Translations under genes and position numbers: made by a program
The notes under the pieces: generated by a model
Told to the model about the DNA's origin: nothing
The model's input: the letters and a program-made list of their open reading frames with translations, nothing else
The model's database searches: none
Origin: Zea mays
Taxonomy: Eukaryota > Streptophyta > Magnoliopsida > Poales > Poaceae
Reading direction: 5' to 3'
Length of the DNA: 64,000 nucleotides
NCBI RefSeq assembly: GCF_902167145.1
Contig: NC_050102.1
Span: 5,084,850-5,148,849, forward strand
Shown: positions 10,258 to 22,541 of the stretch, piece after piece
How positions within the stretch are numbered: the first letter of the stretch is position 1
Layout: each line of letters begins with the position of its first letter

Positions 10258-12952
10258 TTAGTTCTTGATTTTAGGTACCCAAATGGTTTTGGGTCCTTTG
10301 GCATTAGACACAAGAACTTTGGGTACCCAAACACAAGTCTTGGAGCCCTTGTGCTTGCCCCCAACATATTTGGCAACTACTTTGCCGGATTTGTTAGTCA
10401 ACACATAAGATGCATCAAAAGTTTTAAATGAAATGTTATGATCATTTGATGCACTAGGAGTTTTCTTTCTAGGCAATTTAGCATGGGTTGGTTGCCTAGA
10501 GCTAGATGTCTCACCCTTATACATGAAAGCATGATTAGGGCCAGAGTGAGACTTCCTAGAATGAATTCTCCTAATTTTGCTCTCGGGATAACCGGCAGGG
10601 TATAAAATGTAACCCTCGTTATCCTGAGGCATGGGAGCCTTGCCCTTAACAAAGTTGGACAATCTCTTAGGAGGGGCACTAATTTTGACATTGTCTCCCC
10701 TTTGGAAGCCAATGCCATCCTTAATGCCCGGGCGTCTCCCATTATAAAGCATGCTACGAGCAAATTTAAATTTTTCATTTTCCAAGTTGTGCTCGGCAAT
10801 TTTAGCATCTAGTTTTGCTATATGATCATTTTGTTGTTTAATTAAAGCCATATGATCATGAATAGCATTAATATCAACATCTCTACATCTAGTACAAATA
10901 GATACATGCTCAATAATAGATGTAGAGGGTTTGCAAGAATTAAGTTCAACAATCTTAGCATGAAGAATATCATTTTTATCTCTAAGATCGGCAATTGTAA
11001 TTTTGCAAACATCAAAATCTTTAGCCTTAGCAATCAAATTTTCATTCTCTAATCTAAGGCTAGCAAGAGAAATGTTTAATTCTTCAATCCTAGCAAGCAA
11101 ATCATTATTATTATCTCTAGGATTGGGAATTGAAGCATTACAAACATGTGAAACAACCTTAGCATTTAAACTAGCATTTTCATGTCTAAGGTTGTCAATC
11201 ATCTCACGGCAAGTGCTTAGCTCACTAGATAATTTTTCACATTTCTCAATTTCTAGAGCATAAGCATTTTTAACCTTAACATGTTTCTTGTTTTCTTTAA
11301 TTAGACAATCCTCTTGGGAATCCAAAAGGTCATCCTTTTCAAGAATAGCACTAACTAATTCATTTAATTTTTCCTTTTGAGCTATGTTAAGGTTAGCAAA
11401 AAGGGAACGCAATTTATCCTCCTCATCACTAGCATTATCATCACTAGAAGATTCATATTTAGTGGAGGAGTTAGATTTAACCTTTTTCCGTTTGTCGTCC
11501 TTTGCCATGAGGCACTTGTGGCCGACGTTGGGGAAGAGGAGTCCCTTGGTGACGGCGATGTTGGCGGCGTCCTCGTCGTCGGAGGAGTCGCTTGAGCTTT
11601 CGTCGGAATCCCATTCCCGACAAACATGGGCATCGCCGCCCTTCTTTTTGTAGTACTTCTTCTTTTCTCTCCTCTTGCCCTTCTTGTCGTTATCCCAGTC
11701 ACTGTCACTTGACAATGGACATTTAGCTATAAAGTGACCGGGCTTACCACACTTGTAGCAAACCTTCTTGGAGCGGGACTTGTAGTCTTTCCCTCTCCTT
11801 TGCTTGAGGATTTGGCGGAAGCTCTTGATGACGAGTGCCATTTCCTCATTGTCGAGCTTGGAGGCGTCTATTGGTTGTCGACTTGGTGTAGCCTCCTCCT
11901 TCCTCTCCTCCGTTGCTTTGAATGCAACGGGTTGAGCTTCGGATGTGGTGGCATCATCAAGCTCGTTGATCTTCCTCGAGCCTTCGATCATGCACTCAAA
12001 ACTCACAAAATTCCCGATAACTTCCTCGGGGGTCATTTTAGTATATCTAGGATTACCACGGATTAATTGAACTTGAGTAGGGTTAAGGAAAATAAGAGAT
12101 CTTAGAAACCTTAACCATCTCGTGGTCATCCCACTTTACGCTCCCGAGGTTGCGCACTTGATTCACCAAGGTCTTGAGCCGGTTGTACATGTGTTGTGGC
12201 TCCTCCCCTTTGCGAAGCCGGAACCGACCGAGCTCTCCCTCGATCGTTTCCCGCTTGGTGATCTTGGTGAGCTCGTCTCCCTCGTGCGCGGTTTTGAGCA
12301 CATCCCAAATCTCCTTAGCACTCTTCAACCCTTGTACTTTGTTATACTCCTCTCTACTTAGAGAGGCGAGGAGTATTGTTGTTGCTTGAGAGTTGAAGTG
12401 CTCGATTTGGGCCACCTCATCCTCATCATAGTCCTCATCCCCTACCGACGGTACCTGTGCACCAAACTCAACAACATCCCATATACTCTTGTGGAGCGAG
12501 GTTAGATGAAATCGCATTAAATCGCTCCACCTAGCGTAATCTTCACCATCAAAAGTTGGTGGTTTGCCTAATGGGACGGAAAGTAAAGGTGTATGTTTGG
12601 AAATGCGAGGGTAGTGTAGGGGGATCTTACTATACTTCTTGCGCTCTTGGCGCTTAGAAGTGACGGAGGGTGCATCGGAGTCGGAGGTCGATGTTGATGA
12701 AGTGTCGGTCTCGTAGTAGACCACTTTCCTCATCCTCTTGTGCTTGTCGCCTTTCCGATGCGGCTTGTGGGAAGAAGATTTCTCCTTCTTCTCTTTGTGG
12801 TGAGAAGAGGAAGACTTTTTCTCCTTCCGTTTGGAGGAGTCCTTCTTCTTCTCCTTCCTCTTGGTGCGGGACTCTTCCGATGAAGTGCTCCCGTGGCTTG
12901 TAGTGGGCTTTTCGCCGGTCTCCATCTCCTTTTTGGCGTGATCTCCCGACAT
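10258..12952 (-). pseudogene. gag: Sirevirus Gag, frameshifted near 12105
   Basis: Gag begins at the ATG at 12952, just after the primer-binding site, with a very lysine/serine-rich N-terminus. This frame runs to a stop at 12083. The rest of gag continues in another frame from about 12105 to a stop at 10258. The second part carries a CCHC zinc knuckle (C124, C127, H132, C137 of that frame, at about 11719-11760) and long helical, coiled-coil-like segments, which are typical of plant Sirevirus Gag. The break lies in the capsid-like region, before the knuckle. As it stands, neither half is a complete nucleocapsid protein. A sequencing error cannot be excluded from the sequence alone. Confidence 0.85.
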
Positions 12953-12986
12953 CACTTCGAGCGGTTAGGCTCTAATGAAGCACCGG

Positions 12987-12999
12987 GCTTTGATACCAA
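12987..12999 (-). other. Primer-binding site (initiator tRNA-Met type)
   Basis: On the minus strand, directly after the 5' LTR, the sequence is ATTGGTATCAAAGCCC. TGGTATCA complements the 3' end of plant initiator methionine tRNA, the usual primer of Copia elements. Confidence 0.9.
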
Positions 13000-13000
13000 T

Positions 13001-14313
13001 TGATAGTCGCCTAGAGGGGGGGGTGAATAGGGCGAAACTGAAATTTACAAATATAAACACAACTACAAGCCGGGTTAGCGTTAGTAATAAAGAAACGGGT
13101 CCGCGAGAGAGGGCGCAAAACAAATCCCAAGCGAATAAGCAAGTGAGACACGGAGATTTGTTTTACCGAGGTTCGGTTCTTGCAAACCTACTCCCCGTTG
13201 AGGAGGCCACAAAGGCCGGGTCTCTTTCAACCCTTCCCTCTCTCAAACGATCCCACGGACCGAGTGAGCTTTCTCTTCTCAATCACTTGGAACACAAAGT
13301 TCCCACAAGGACCACCACAAGATTGGTGTCTCTTGCCTCAATTACAAGTGAGTTTGATTGCAAAGAAAGGATCAAGAAAGAAGAAAGCAATCCAAGCGCA
13401 AGAGCTCAAAAGAACACAAGCAAATCACTCTCTCTAGTCACTATTGTGTCGTGTGGAAATTTGGAGAGGATTTGATCTCTTTGGTGTGTCTAGAATTGAA
13501 TGCTAGAGCTCTTGTAGTAGTTGGGAAGTGGAAAACTTGGATGCAATGAATGGTGGGGTGGTTGGGGTATTTATAGCCCCAACCACCAAACTTGACCGTT
13601 GGCTGGGCTGTCTGTTCGATGGCGTACCGGATAGTCCGGTGCACACCGGACAGTCCGGTGCCCCCTGCCACGTCATCACTGCGGTTGGATTCTGACCGTT
13701 GGAGCTTCTGACTTGTGGGCCCGCCTGGGTGTCCGGTGCACACCGGACACCTACTGTTCCTTGTCCGGTGTGCCAGTATGGGCACGCCTGCCATCTGCGC
13801 GCGCAGAGCGCGCATTAAATGCGCGGCAGAGAGCCGTTGGCGCGGAGGTAGCCGTTGCACCTTAGTCGCACCGGACAGTCCGGTGCACACCGGACAGTCC
13901 GGTGAATTTTAGTGGACGAGCCGTTGGCTTTTCCCGAAGCTGGCGAGTTCCTGAGGCCGACCTCCCTTGGCGCACCAGACACTGTCCGGTGTACACCGGA
14001 CAGTCCGGTGAATTATAGCCGAGTCGCCTCTGGGAATTCCCGAAGGTGGCGAGTTTGAGTCTGAGTCCCCCTGGTGCACCGGACATGTCCGGTGGCACAC
14101 CGGACAGTCCGGTGCGCCAGACCAGGGTTGCCTTCGGTTGCCCCTTTGCTCCTTTGTTGAATCCAAAACTTGGTCTTTTTATTGGCTGAGTGTGAACCTT
14201 TTACACCTGTATAATCTATGCACTTGGGCAAACTAGTTAGTCCAATTATTTGTGTTGGTCAATTCAACCACCAAAATTAATTAGGGACTAGGTGTAAGCC
14301 TAATTCCCTTTCA
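13001..14313 (-). repeat. 5' LTR of the complete Sirevirus
   Basis: 1313 bp, nearly identical to the 3' LTR. Differences seen: a G-run of 8 rather than 6 near 13016-13023, one A/T change near 13090, two changes near 13625-13632 and one near 13978. On the minus strand this copy would hold the promoter. Confidence 0.95.
13568..13576 (-). promoter_or_regulatory. TATA-like box in the Sirevirus 5' LTR
   Basis: CTATAAATA on the minus strand, about 740 bp into the LTR and downstream of the CCGGAC palindrome cluster, which would then lie in U3. The same box is kept at 5438-5446 and 62779-62787 in the other LTRs, which supports a promoter role. Confidence 0.6.
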
Positions 14314-14318
14314 TAAGC

Positions 14319-15097
14319 CAATATGGTTTATTGTTGAAGCAGGTAAGCAGCTATTACCTCTAAGAATCAACCGGTGTTGATTTAGAACTCGCTTACGATA
14401 TTGTCATGCTAAGCTCGTATTTCTATGAGACGGCATAGTATGTATTGGTACTCCAAGGTTAGAGGTAGGCATTGTCAATGACATTGTGGATGTAGAAGTC
14501 TCGTGCATTATTCTCTGTCTATGACCATGATCGGTTATGGGCACTAAATCATAGGCGCGGCCGCGCGGGCATGATTGGAGGTGTCATGCACTACTGATCG
14601 CCTTTCACCTTGGCTAGTCATAGCCTTAATATTAGACCCGTTGCTCATGTCCTATTAAGGCCATACATAACATAATCCTTATTAGAATTATGAAGGACAT
14701 ATCAGAGCACTAAACATGATTTGTATTAGCGAAGACAATGCTATAAAATGAACTTAAATATATTCTATGAATACATCCCCAAGTAACATATCCTGCAGAA
14801 GCTTCGAAAAATAACATTGGACCACTAAACATGATTTGTATTAGCGCGTACTGATCCACCTCTTATTTTAGAGAAACAATACATCCTATTAGACACACAT
14901 GTAACATAATGCTCATAATTATAAAGTAAATGTGAGTAATGCCCCCCTATATAATATAATGTGTAAAATTGTAAAAGCAAAGATAAGTATCTTTCGAGAG
15001 TTGTAACATAATATTAGATGAACACACGCACACCACGTACAAAATAAAATATGAGATAAAATAAAAAGATAATAGCAGCATAAAAGAAGAAAGGATG
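14319..15097. other. Spacer right of the Sirevirus
   Basis: AT-rich DNA without a credible gene. A short direct repeat, CTAAACATGATTTGTATTAG, occurs at about 14709 and 14824. Confidence 0.5.
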
Positions 15098-15530
15098 AAA
15101 CATTTACATGTGCAGTAAGAAATAACACAATGTTTACCTATATGATTCTGGTCACTCAAAGATCCAATTCCAGCAAATGTACGCCTTGACTCTTAACTAC
15201 AAACCACCAAGGAAGCAAAGCTAGAACGTCACAAAGGGTTTTGGAACACTGCGTAACATTTTTTCAAATGTTGTAACAATAGAGTCTTTGAACATTTTTT
15301 TCAGATGTACTAACAAACATTTACATGTGCAGTAAGAAATAACACAATGTTTACCTATGTGATTCTGGTAACTCAATGATCCAATTCCAGCAGATATACG
15401 CCTTTACTCCTAACTACAAACCACCACATAAGCAAAGCTAGAACATCAGAAAGGGTTTTGGAACATTGTGTAACATCTGTTTTAGCTGTTGTAAAATTAG
15501 GGTTTGGAACCTTTTTAGTTGTACTAACAT
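15098..15530. repeat. Tandem duplication, 217-bp period
   Basis: A unit beginning AAACATTTACATGTGCAG starts at 15098 and again at 15315. The copies share the stretch from TAACACAATGTTTACC through GGGTTTTGGAACA with scattered substitutions, so the duplication is older than the Sirevirus LTRs. No gene is visible in it. Confidence 0.8.
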
Positions 15531-16280
15531 TAGGGTTTTGCAAAGTAAAAAATTAGGGTTTTGCAAAGCAAAGAAAATTAGAAAAAGATGAATGAACCAA
15601 GCACGAAAGCTGAAGTAAGTCACGGACCCTAGAACGGTACGCTCAGAGGAGACAAATGCCGACGGGAGCAGCTACGCCATCGCTGTCGACGTCGAGTACG
15701 GAAGACGCAGTGAGCTATGGAAAGGGGAAAATGAAGAGAAAGGGATGGTCGGAGGAGGTAGAGCCAGCGAAAGCAGCTTCCACGTTGGTCGCCCTCGATA
15801 GCGTCGTCTCTTCCAGTATTTGGTCTGCTAACACCGGCAAGGAATAGTGTGGAGAGTTCTTTCACCTTTTTTAATCGAAGGCGGTGTTACAGATGTGGCC
15901 GAGATTTTTTATTTTTTTATTGCACCCTTGGCTCTTGGATGTGCGGTCACACACAGAAGCATCACTGTGCTTTAGAACGGGCACTGTGCTTTAGAACGAG
16001 AGTGGAGGCTAGAGTGACACAGGACACATGGACAACTTTGATTTTTTAAATGAACGGCGGTGATATTTGGAACGACGTGGATACATTGATTGGCCTCGAA
16101 GCCGCAACGACTTAATAAGAAGAAATGCATGCACGAGGCCTCGGGGTTCGGACCCTTTTGACGGCACGACACATGGGCTTGGGAGAATGGGAGGCATGGA
16201 CATGTGGTGTCGACCCACAATTAAGGTTCTATCAAACTATTCTCCCAATTAGCTCAGCTAAGGCCGACTCCAACAGTGGA
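15531..16280. other. Spacer without a recognisable gene
   Basis: Mixed-composition DNA with short overlapping frames on both strands (61-82 codons) and no domain, splice pattern or codon bias to support any of them. Confidence 0.45.
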
Positions 16281-16287
16281 CCTAAAA

Positions 16288-16415
16288 TATAGAGATCTAA
16301 AATGGTGTATAGGTACCCACATGCTCTTAAAGTGGATAAGAAAAAAAATCTATATAGAGATCTAAAATGGTGTATAGGTACCCACATGCTCTTAAAGTGG
16401 ATAAGAAAAAAAAAA
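16288..16415. repeat. Two-copy tandem repeat, about 63 bp
   Basis: ATAGAGATCTAAAATGGTGT followed by AGGTACCCACATGCTC and AAGTGGATAAG occurs twice in a row, the copies differing mainly in the length of the closing A-run. Confidence 0.8.
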
Positions 16416-17167
16416 TCTAAATCTCCAACAGGTGACCTGAAATGGGTTCTAGTCAAGGCGTCGTGAAACTTCCCTCCACCCTTGCCGCCGCTTCTGTCAT
16501 TCGCTCCATCTCTTTTTGTTCCAAGTTACCGTGCGTTGGTTCTGTGTGACTGATTTATGCTCGTAAGGTCCCCATATCTGGGTCACGCATAAGTAGAAGC
16601 CCAGAATAAAGTCTGACTTTAGGTGGCCTGTTGGAGATGATATGGATCGCAAACCGTGTCTACTTACGACATATTTTGAGTTTAAGTCAGGTTTTAAGTT
16701 CTTTGTTAGACCCGGTCTAAGCTATTTAACTTGTATACATTACTGTTTAAAGTACTTAAAAAAATACTACAATATTTATAGTATCATAATATAATATTGT
16801 TATTAGGTAATTAAACCTAAAAGGAACGAATTTCACGGTTGGGACACAATACAGTTAACCCTTTTGCTAGAAAGGATTAATTTCACTCCAATCCACCTAC
16901 CGGATAGCACCACGTGGAATATTGAGCTACTTTCTAAAATTTGGGTGAAATTGAAACTAATTTATATTCTTAATTTACTTTAAATATCCTACATATGTGG
17001 ATTGAGATAAATAGGAAAATAAGACCCAAAAATATACTCTTTAAAAGGCTAGCCAAATGACTCGTCAAGCTAAATTTTGACTAACTTTTTAATAGATTAG
17101 ATATCTGACTCAAGCTATTCGACTCTTTAAATTTACTCACTCGCTACCTAAACTTGGCTAGTCACTC
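16416..17167. other. AT-rich spacer
   Basis: No gene is visible. The stretch at about 17040-17165 resembles the MITE that follows (AGGCTAGCCAAATGACT, GTCAAGCTAAATTTTGAC) and may be a decayed relative. Confidence 0.45.
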
Positions 17168-17170
17168 TAA

Positions 17171-17456
17171 GAGCATCTCCAAGAGGCTAGTTAAATAGCT
17201 TGTCAAGCTAAATTTTAGCTAATTAATATCAAAATTGATTTCCAACAGATTAGTCATTTAACTTGACAAGCTATCCGGCTCTCTAAATTGACTCTCTCAC
17301 TAGCCAAATTTGGCTAGCAACTCTCGCTAGCCAAGCTAACTTGTATGTTAGAGAGTCTGTTGGAATAATATGTTATATATAGAGTTTAATATTTATAGAA
17401 AGACAAATAAAGAGTCAAATAGAGAGTAAAAAATAAAGAGTCTCTTGGAGATGCTC
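17171..17456. mobile_element. Tourist-like MITE with TAA target duplication
   Basis: 286 bp with terminal inverted repeats GAGCATCTCCAAGAG and CTCTTGGAGATGCTC (perfect over 15 bp) and TAA on both sides (17168-17170, 17457-17459). A TAA target and this size fit PIF/Harbinger-derived Tourist elements. No coding capacity. Confidence 0.9.
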
Positions 17457-17459
17457 TAA

Positions 17460-18740
17460 CTAGCCAGAGTGGATAGATAGTCTCTTAGAGTGAGATGCTA
17501 TAAATGTAATCTTTATAAAAAGGTAAATAGAGAGTTAAATAGAAAGCTAATGAAGAGTCCCTTGAAGAGTGTAAGTTAGATGATCGTGTCCCGCCGAGCT
17601 CCTAAGGACATGTACAATATTGATTAATATAGAGACTCTTGAGATGTTTAAATAAGCTATTTGCAAAAAAAACATGGAGCCGTCTCTCCGTAAAGAGACG
17701 ACTCTGGCTCATAACTCAAGTAGGAACAGACGCTTCTTTCTACTGTACAAATTCGTCGTCTGTTTTATCGATTACAAACGTATTTACTTATATATTTATT
17801 AATAAACTATATTTATATAAACTTCATTTTATAATATTTTTAATTGTCTCTTGTACGAGAACCATTTCGGTGCCGCCGCCTTCCTGACTTGTTCGCGAGA
17901 TCCGGCCGCATATTGACAAATGCCGGCGAGCTCCGCCACCCAGTGCTCGCGAGATTCGGCCGCGCATGGGCTGGCAGTCTGGCACCGATGCCGACGAGTC
18001 GGCGACCTACACCACCCAGCGCTCGCGAGCTCCCGCCCCGACGCCGGACATGCGCACCCCATGCTGCGTAGACGCTGCACGATCCGATGTGCTCTCCTCA
18101 GTAGAAAGTAGAAAGGGGAGGAAGAAGAAGGAAGCGGTGGGGTCTTTTTCCCATTTCCCCTCTGATATTATCATGTGCGGCCCATCACAGAGGTAAACTA
18201 TGGTATTCTTATTGAGAAGTCCTTGCGTGCATCTGGAACTTTCTTGTAGTTAAACAGTTTCTTCAGTGGATCTGATATTTAAATTTATCTTTCTAGTAAT
18301 CTGGTTTTGGAGAGATGTGAGGCAGCTTCGGAGACTAGCTCTCGGAGACTGACTTTCTGGTAGTGCCGTAGTGGTGGTAGTCTACTTTACGCGTTTCTTT
18401 GAAGTATAAAAAAAATCATGGCATTGGTGGTAGCTCCGAAGTTTCTCGGAACTAACGCGTAACATAAGAAGTCAATACTACAACCTTGGATTCTCATCAG
18501 TTGGGTACTTCTTCTCCAATTGGACCGGCGTGACTTAAGTAGCAGTAGTACCTGACCACACGGCGTCCTTCTCTTGAGCAGCTGGTTGTTGCTCGTTCTC
18601 GCTTGGGGGCTGTGTGCCGTCTCACAGCTTGACGCCTCCACCGATCCTCCACAAGTTCGGTTCATCCCTTGACAACGGCTTGACCCCGTCCAGATCCGGG
18701 AATGCATCCTAACCTCTAAGGTATTTCTTGATTTTGAAGG
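17460..18740. other. Spacer with decayed MITE and a GC-rich block
   Basis: 17460-17580 repeats motifs of the preceding MITE in decayed form (TAAATAGAGAGTTAAATAG). A GC-rich block at 17860-18195 ends in CACAGAG followed by GTAAAC, a plausible splice donor, so it could be a 5' untranslated exon of the resistance gene downstream. I see no coding gene here. Confidence 0.4.
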
Positions 18741-18741
18741 G

Positions 18742-18822
18742 GGGTTGAAGAGGACTGGAAGGGATTGATGAAGGGGTACAAGTCAAAATCTGCCCTTAAG
18801 CAGTTCCAACAGATGCTCGCAG
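18742..18822 (+). pseudogene. Possible orphan exon or captured gene fragment
   Basis: The frame from about 18742 reads EEDWKGLMKGYKSKSALKQ and ends at GCTCGCAG followed by GTAACTTC, a good splice donor. The composition looks more protein-like than its surroundings. I do not recognise the family, and no matching exons appear on either side. It may be a captured gene fragment, an upstream exon of the resistance gene, or chance. Confidence 0.25.
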
Positions 18823-19056
18823 GTAACTTCAGTTACTCTTCAAGTGAAGTTTATAGATGCAGTTTAGGTTTTTTTTTTTGTGACGAGGGAATATACAAGC
18901 ATAAAAAGGAAAAAAGTTCCAAACAAACTTGAGTGCCAACTAAAAATATGAAGCCTACGCCATTTAGCAATCTCTCTAACCGTGGCAAGCAAAGATCTCC
19001 ATGTTTGTTGTCATACAAATTAAAGCAAGACATGTCTGATGTGCGATATCTTGATC

Positions 19057-19059
<3 letters not shown>

Positions 19060-19101
<42 letters not shown>
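19060..19101. repeat. (CT)n microsatellite
   Basis: About twenty-one CT dinucleotides without interruption, about 560 bp upstream of the resistance gene start. Confidence 0.95.
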
Positions 19102-19103
<2 letters not shown>

Positions 19104-19614
19104 CGGGAAAAGTGCTCTGGATAATACCATTATATATGACGAGTGAAACTTCTGCTTATCAATTTTTTAGGTGATTCAGAGATTAGAAATTTTGTAGGTG
19201 ATATGTTCAAATGGCAAAGACCAAGACTTGTTGAGTTTATGCCAAAAAAAGTGTACAGAATCGTTTACTAAAATCGGTCATTTTTTAACTAGGGACTACA
19301 ATGAAATTTGAGACATCCGATTGTAACTCTTCTTAACTCTTAAGGCAACAAAGTGCTTGCATAAAGCACAAACTCCGATTTGGAGGTAGGGGTTAGGAGG
19401 TCTGCCAGTCATGTATTGGGGGTGTAGGTCATGATGGCTGAACCTTGTAAATACATATCGTGATGTAGTTCTCTGGTTTTGTGCTCTTGGCTACGGTGTT
19501 GATTGTTGTTGCTATTGCTGAGGGGCGCTGACAGACTTGTTAATTGGTCTGGATGCTGGCCCTGTCACTAAATTTCTTACAAGATGTTTGTATAAAGAAC
19601 CCACATCTATCTTC

Positions 19615-19625
19615 TTCATTCGCAG
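19615..19625 (+). other. Likely splice acceptor in the 5' leader of the NLR gene
   Basis: TTCATTCGCAG precedes the ATG by 37 bases. A pyrimidine-rich tract ending in CAG this close to the start suggests that the leader is spliced to an upstream non-coding exon. Confidence 0.4.
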
Positions 19626-20456
19626 GACACACTGAGAGATTTTAAGTGTCGGAAGGGAAATAATGATGGAGACAATCATGGTGAGTGCTGCTTGTGGGGT
19701 GATGAATTCCCTGCTGCGCAAGCTTGCCACTCTACTGGAGAAGGAATACATGCTACTGAAAGATGTGAAGCACAACATTACCTTCTTAAGAAATGAGCTT
19801 GCTAGCATGAACTTGCTCCTCTTCAAGCTGGCAGACATAGAAGATCTCGACGTGCAAGTAAAGGAGTGGAGGAATAAGGTACGAGAGCTCGCCTATGATA
19901 TCGAGGATTGCATTGATAACTTTATGGTTAATGATAGGCCCAACAGAAGCCTTATTCGGAAGACTATAGGTAGGATAAAGAAGTTATGGTTTCAACATGA
20001 TATTGGCAAACAGATCCAAGAACTCAGAACCCGTGTTGTGGAGGAGAGCGATCGCCGTTATAGATACAAGCTGGACGATTCAACCTTCAGGCCTGAAATG
20101 ATGGAAATCGACCATCGTCTCAAGGCGCTCTATGTTGACACAAACAAGCTTGAGGGCATTGATAGCCCAGTGGAACAAATCATACAGTGGCTTACAGGAA
20201 ATGGGAAACACGATCAAGAACTAAACATAATGGCCATAGTGGGCTTCGGAGGTTTAGGCAAAACTACCCTTGCAATGCAGGTATACAATAAATTCAAGGA
20301 CAAATTTGATTGCACAGCTTTTGTGTCAGTGTCAAGAGGCCCCAACATCAAGAAAGTTTTGATGGACTTACTTAAAGATGTGGGAGCTGCCATTGACACA
20401 ACAGATGATGAGATGCGTCTCATCAACAAACTCAAAGGACATCTCACAAAAAAGAG

Positions 20457-22541
20457 GTAAATAATCAATCATCATTATATGTGAAAAGTTTCCTCCAAAT
20501 GTTGTTTTGCTAAAAGGAACTATATGAGTCACGACTCACGTAGCCTATAGAGGAGAGGTGAATTGGATCACTTTAAAAACCAATCTAGTGTTTAGACCAA
20601 AATAAATTGGAAGCCCAATAGATCAAATAGACCGGCCCGAGATGTGATTGGATCCTAAATCTGCCCCTAATTCTATCTATATGTGCAACTATGGTTGACC
20701 TAATGATCCACCAAAAACAGTTTTGCAACATATCATATCATGCTACTCTATGAATGTAAAGTCTTGTCCTGGATAAGGGCAAGGAGAATGTAGAAAAGTC
20801 CAAAGTGGAGGAACAAGGGAAGCTAGAGGAATGGCAGCGACATGGTTGGGCTCACACCGAAAGGGTCATTGACTACCTCTTTCTAATAGCTTGGGTTGAA
20901 TTGGATCACTTGGACGGTGCATGCAACTTAACATGGTATCAAAGATAGGGGTCTCGAGTTCGAACCCTCGTAGAGGCAACTTAAGTCATCCGCCCCTTTC
21001 ATTTCCACGTTTGCACCTCTCTGGCTGCACGTGAGCGGAGGTGTTGAAGTGTATAAGTGCATTGCCCACCTTTTTTTAATAGTTTAAGCACTTGGGTCGA
21101 ACTGGTCGGTGCATGCAACTTAACACATATATGAGGCAAAAGGAATGCTAGGCCAGCTGTGGAAGGTTGTTTAGTCGAGGAACCTGTAGACGGGGGTGAT
21201 GTGAAAGGGAAGTGATGGTAGTGGCAAGTAGGGTTTTGGCTGCCCACTAGACGCCAATAGTCAATCGTGCCCATCCTATGAGGAACCACCCCCTATTGAC
21301 AACCACGTCATCAGGCTGCACTTTATTAGTAGCACACTAGCGCTCAACATGCATGACATGGCCCAACTCCATAGGGGCAAGAAGTCGTGCCCGTGGCCTG
21401 GACCCTTTCCCAAACAGTCCTAGCTTGCTAATATCCCAATGCACTTGTGACCTTTGGGCATGGAAATAGAAACACGTTTTAGAGGCACCTCAATCTAAAA
21501 CTGCCATAGAGACACACTCAGAGGCCCCCACCAAATTGGACAACCCCTAAAAATGTTTTTTTTTGGGGTGGGGGGGGGGGGGGGGGGCTGGTGTTACTAA
21601 CAACATCTAGAGACAACCTCCATTTCTAGAGGGAGGGATTTTATGGATATGAATGCATGAGAAGGCTCGCGTGTGGGGGACAACTAGAATGAATCAATGT
21701 TTGGGTCTATAAGATGATTACCAGTAAGTTTTTCTTATACTCCCTCTGTTCTAAGTTATAAGACGTTTTGGCTTTTCTAGATACATTGTTTTTATAATGT
21801 ACACCTAGACATAGTATATAACTAACTGAGTACATAACAAAAACTATGTATCAATAAAGCCAAACATCTTGTAATTTCTAATGGAGGGAGTATGATCCAT
21901 CTATGTTAGCAATTCGATTACCACAGGCGGATTTTGGAAGTAGCCAGCTATGGAAATATGTTGACACAGGTCATCCAAAACCATAGAGAGCCACCCGATC
22001 AATTGTTTGGGTGGCTTTGACATATCAACCATTCAGCTGCATATTGAAAGACAAGGGATTTATGATTTATCTAAAAAATCATTTGAACCATAAACAAATC
22101 CAAGGTTCAGAAGACAAATAAATGTTGTCATCTTGGAAGAAAATATCTAGTGTCTCTTTGGTAGTCATCTAGATAACTGATTTTAAGGTAAATGACTTTC
22201 CTATTGGCACTTGAGTAGAGCATCTTGCTTAGCTGCCTTCAAGTTTCATAAATCATAGGCTTTGTTTGAGTCATGCATCTAATTTTTTTGTAAGCTGCAA
22301 ATAGCTGGAGAGAGTCAACTAATAACTTTTTTATAAGCTAGGTGGTTGAAGAGTTCATAATGTGTTACTATAAGCTGATCCTTTTGGATCAGGTAGAGCT
22401 TTTTTAGTAGCTAACAGCTTATTTTAGCTTATTCAAATAGGACCCTAATATGCCATGTTTTGTTTTAGGCTACCCACTTCTGTTTGTGCCTTGAAAATAT
22501 CTTAGTTTTGCTAACTTATGGCTTACTATTTTATTCAATAG
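20457..22541 (+). other. Intron of the NLR gene, repeat-filled
   Basis: 2085 bp between the P-loop and kinase-2 exons. It holds a Stowaway MITE, an 18-base G-run (21570-21587) and a repeated ACTTAACA-containing segment (about 20930 and 21115) next to GAGTTCGAACCCTCG, which resembles a tRNA-type B box. None of the open frames inside is credible. Confidence 0.8.
21740..21890. mobile_element. Stowaway MITE with TA target duplication
   Basis: 151 bp, starting CTCCCTCTGTTCTAAG and ending TAATGGAGGGAG, flanked by TA on both sides (21738-21739, 21891-21892). Terminal CTCCCTC and TA targets mark Tc1/Mariner-derived Stowaway elements. It lies in the NLR intron. Confidence 0.92.

Larger units (their letters stand above)
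4873..14313 (-). mobile_element. Complete Sirevirus (Copia) LTR retrotransposon, Opie/Ji-like
   Basis: A full-length element on the minus strand: 5' LTR 13001-14313, primer-binding site, gag, protease-integrase-reverse transcriptase-RNase H, polypurine tract, 3' LTR 4873-6183. The direct repeat TAAGC flanks it at 4868-4872 and 14314-14318, a clean 5-bp target duplication. I count four substitutions and a 2-base difference in one G-run between the LTRs (about 0.3 percent), so the insertion is recent. Pol is open throughout, but gag is frameshifted near 12105, so this copy is probably not autonomous. The arrangement and the CACCGGACAGTCCGGTG-rich LTRs match maize Sireviruses. Confidence 0.95.

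Noticed and set aside
17840..18200. A host coding gene in the GC-rich block
   Set aside because: The competing short frames on both strands lack any domain; an untranslated exon is the more likely reading.
20930..20990. A tRNA gene in the NLR intron
   Set aside because: Only a B-box-like GAGTTCGAACCC is present; there is no acceptor stem or credible A box.
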